Origin: Alphaproteobacteria bacterium
GTDB taxonomy: Bacteria > Pseudomonadota > Alphaproteobacteria > Rickettsiales > JAIXRX01
DNA length: 5,514 nt
Assembly (NCBI GenBank): GCA_027485005.1
Contig: JAIXRX010000170.1
Coordinates: 1 to 5,514, forward strand
Reading direction: 5' to 3'
The translations under genes were made by a program, and so were the position numbers. Below, piece by piece: positions 4,949 to 5,514 of this stretch. Every line of letters starts with the position of its first letter. Positions within the stretch are counted from its first letter, which is position 1. Under the pieces are notes generated by a model that saw only the letters and a list, made by a program, of their open reading frames with translations, did not search any database and was not told where the DNA came from.

Positions 4949-5514
4949 TGATGCAGAAAAAAAATTCTCCGCTCGCGCTTTATGTGCATTGGCCGTTTTG
5001 TAAAGCCAAATGCCCTTACTGCGATTTTAATAGCCATGTGCGTGCGAGCGTGGACGAAGCCGCGTGGGAAAAAGCGCTGCTTGCGGAGCTGAAATATTGG
5101 CAGGCGCGCACCCCGCATCGGCAATTAAAAAGCATTTTCTTTGGCGGTGGCACGCCGTCCCTCATGCCCGCGCGCACGGTGCAGGCAATCATTGAGCAGG
5201 CTAAAAGCGCTTGGGCGCATGAGGCGGTGGAAATAACGCTAGAGGCCAACCCGACCAGCGTGGAAGCCAGCAAATTCGCGGCCTTTGAAAAAGCGGGCGT
5301 CAATCGCGTGAGTTTGGGGATTCAGTCTCTTCGTCCTGCCGCACTGAAATTTTTAGGGCGGGAACATTCGGCCGAGGAAGCTAAAGGCGCTATCCAAATC
5401 GCGGCGGATCATTTTGCGCGCTATTCCTTTGATTTGATTTATGCGCGGCCAGAGCAAACACTTGCACAGTGGCAAGACGAATTGGATGAAGCCTTGCAAC
5501 TTGCCAAAGGTGGG
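4945..5514 (+). CDS. hemW: HemW, radical SAM heme chaperone (5' part, runs off the window)
   Basis: HemW resembles oxygen-independent coproporphyrinogen III oxidase HemN but, in characterised bacteria, binds heme and delivers it to respiratory membrane proteins. The window holds the first 190 codons; the end is missing. Seen, numbering from 4945: LALYVHWPFCKAKCPYCDF with the radical-SAM cluster cysteines Cys-19, Cys-23 and Cys-26 in CxxxCxxC spacing; the SAM-binding FFGGGTPSLM at 65-74; then EITLEANPTSVE, GVNRVSLGIQSL, and FDLIYARPEQT near the right edge. The CPYCDFNSH form is typical of HemW rather than HemN. Three consecutive in-frame ATGs (4945, 4948, 4951) make the exact start uncertain; none has a good Shine-Dalgarno site. 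It is divergent from the 273-aa gene. Confidence 0.93.
   Translation, partial: MMMQKKNSPLALYVHWPFCKAKCPYCDFNSHVRASVDEAAWEKALLAELKYWQARTPHRQLKSIFFGGGTPSLMPARTVQAIIEQAKSAWAHEAVEITLEANPTSVEASKFAAFEKAGVNRVSLGIQSLRPAALKFLGREHSAEEAKGAIQIAADHFARYSFDLIYARPEQTLAQWQDELDEALQLAKGG

Noticed and set aside
1..5514. CRISPR array, transposase, integrase, toxin-antitoxin or phage genes
   Set aside because: No spaced repeats, no mobile-element protein motifs and no paired small ORFs of that type were seen on either strand.

Overview
The window reads as chromosomal DNA of a proteobacterium, most likely an alphaproteobacterium. The main clue is the order RluB-type pseudouridine synthase then rsmD, which I recall as common in that class; the style of the rsmD and hemW proteins also fits. 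Base composition is moderate and uneven. I cannot name a genus.

Layout from left to right. (1) Positions 1-1040, plus strand: the 3' end of an RsuA/RluB-family rRNA pseudouridine synthase, then a 179-nt gap with a good -10 box and a GC-rich, hairpin-rich leader, then complete rsmD (16S rRNA G966 methyltransferase). A strong hairpin at 1043-1087 serves as terminator for both strands. (2) Positions 1094-3987, minus strand, clearly more AT-rich than the flanks: an unrecognised 125-aa gene, a 192-nt spacer with nested repeats, and a two-gene operon in which a beta-class carbonic anhydrase is followed after only 6 nt by a SulP-family anion transporter. A good sigma70-type promoter lies upstream of the carbonic anhydrase. 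(3) Positions 4049-4870, minus strand, GC-rich: an unrecognised 273-aa, cysteine-free, probably helical protein with an Arg/Gly tail. (4) Positions 4945-5514, plus strand: the 5' part of hemW (radical SAM heme chaperone), running off the window, preceded by a possible 8-codon leader ORF whose stop overlaps the first hemW ATG.

How the genes work together: the rluB and rsmD products both modify rRNA. Carbonic anhydrase plus SulP is a recognised pairing, best explained as bicarbonate uptake coupled to CO2/HCO3- interconversion. This cassette and the AT-rich 125-aa gene look like an accessory insertion between housekeeping genes. I found no convincing new defence, mobile or CRISPR system. The best candidates for something undescribed are the structured rsmD leader, the nested repeat upstream of the 125-aa gene, and the two unrecognised proteins.
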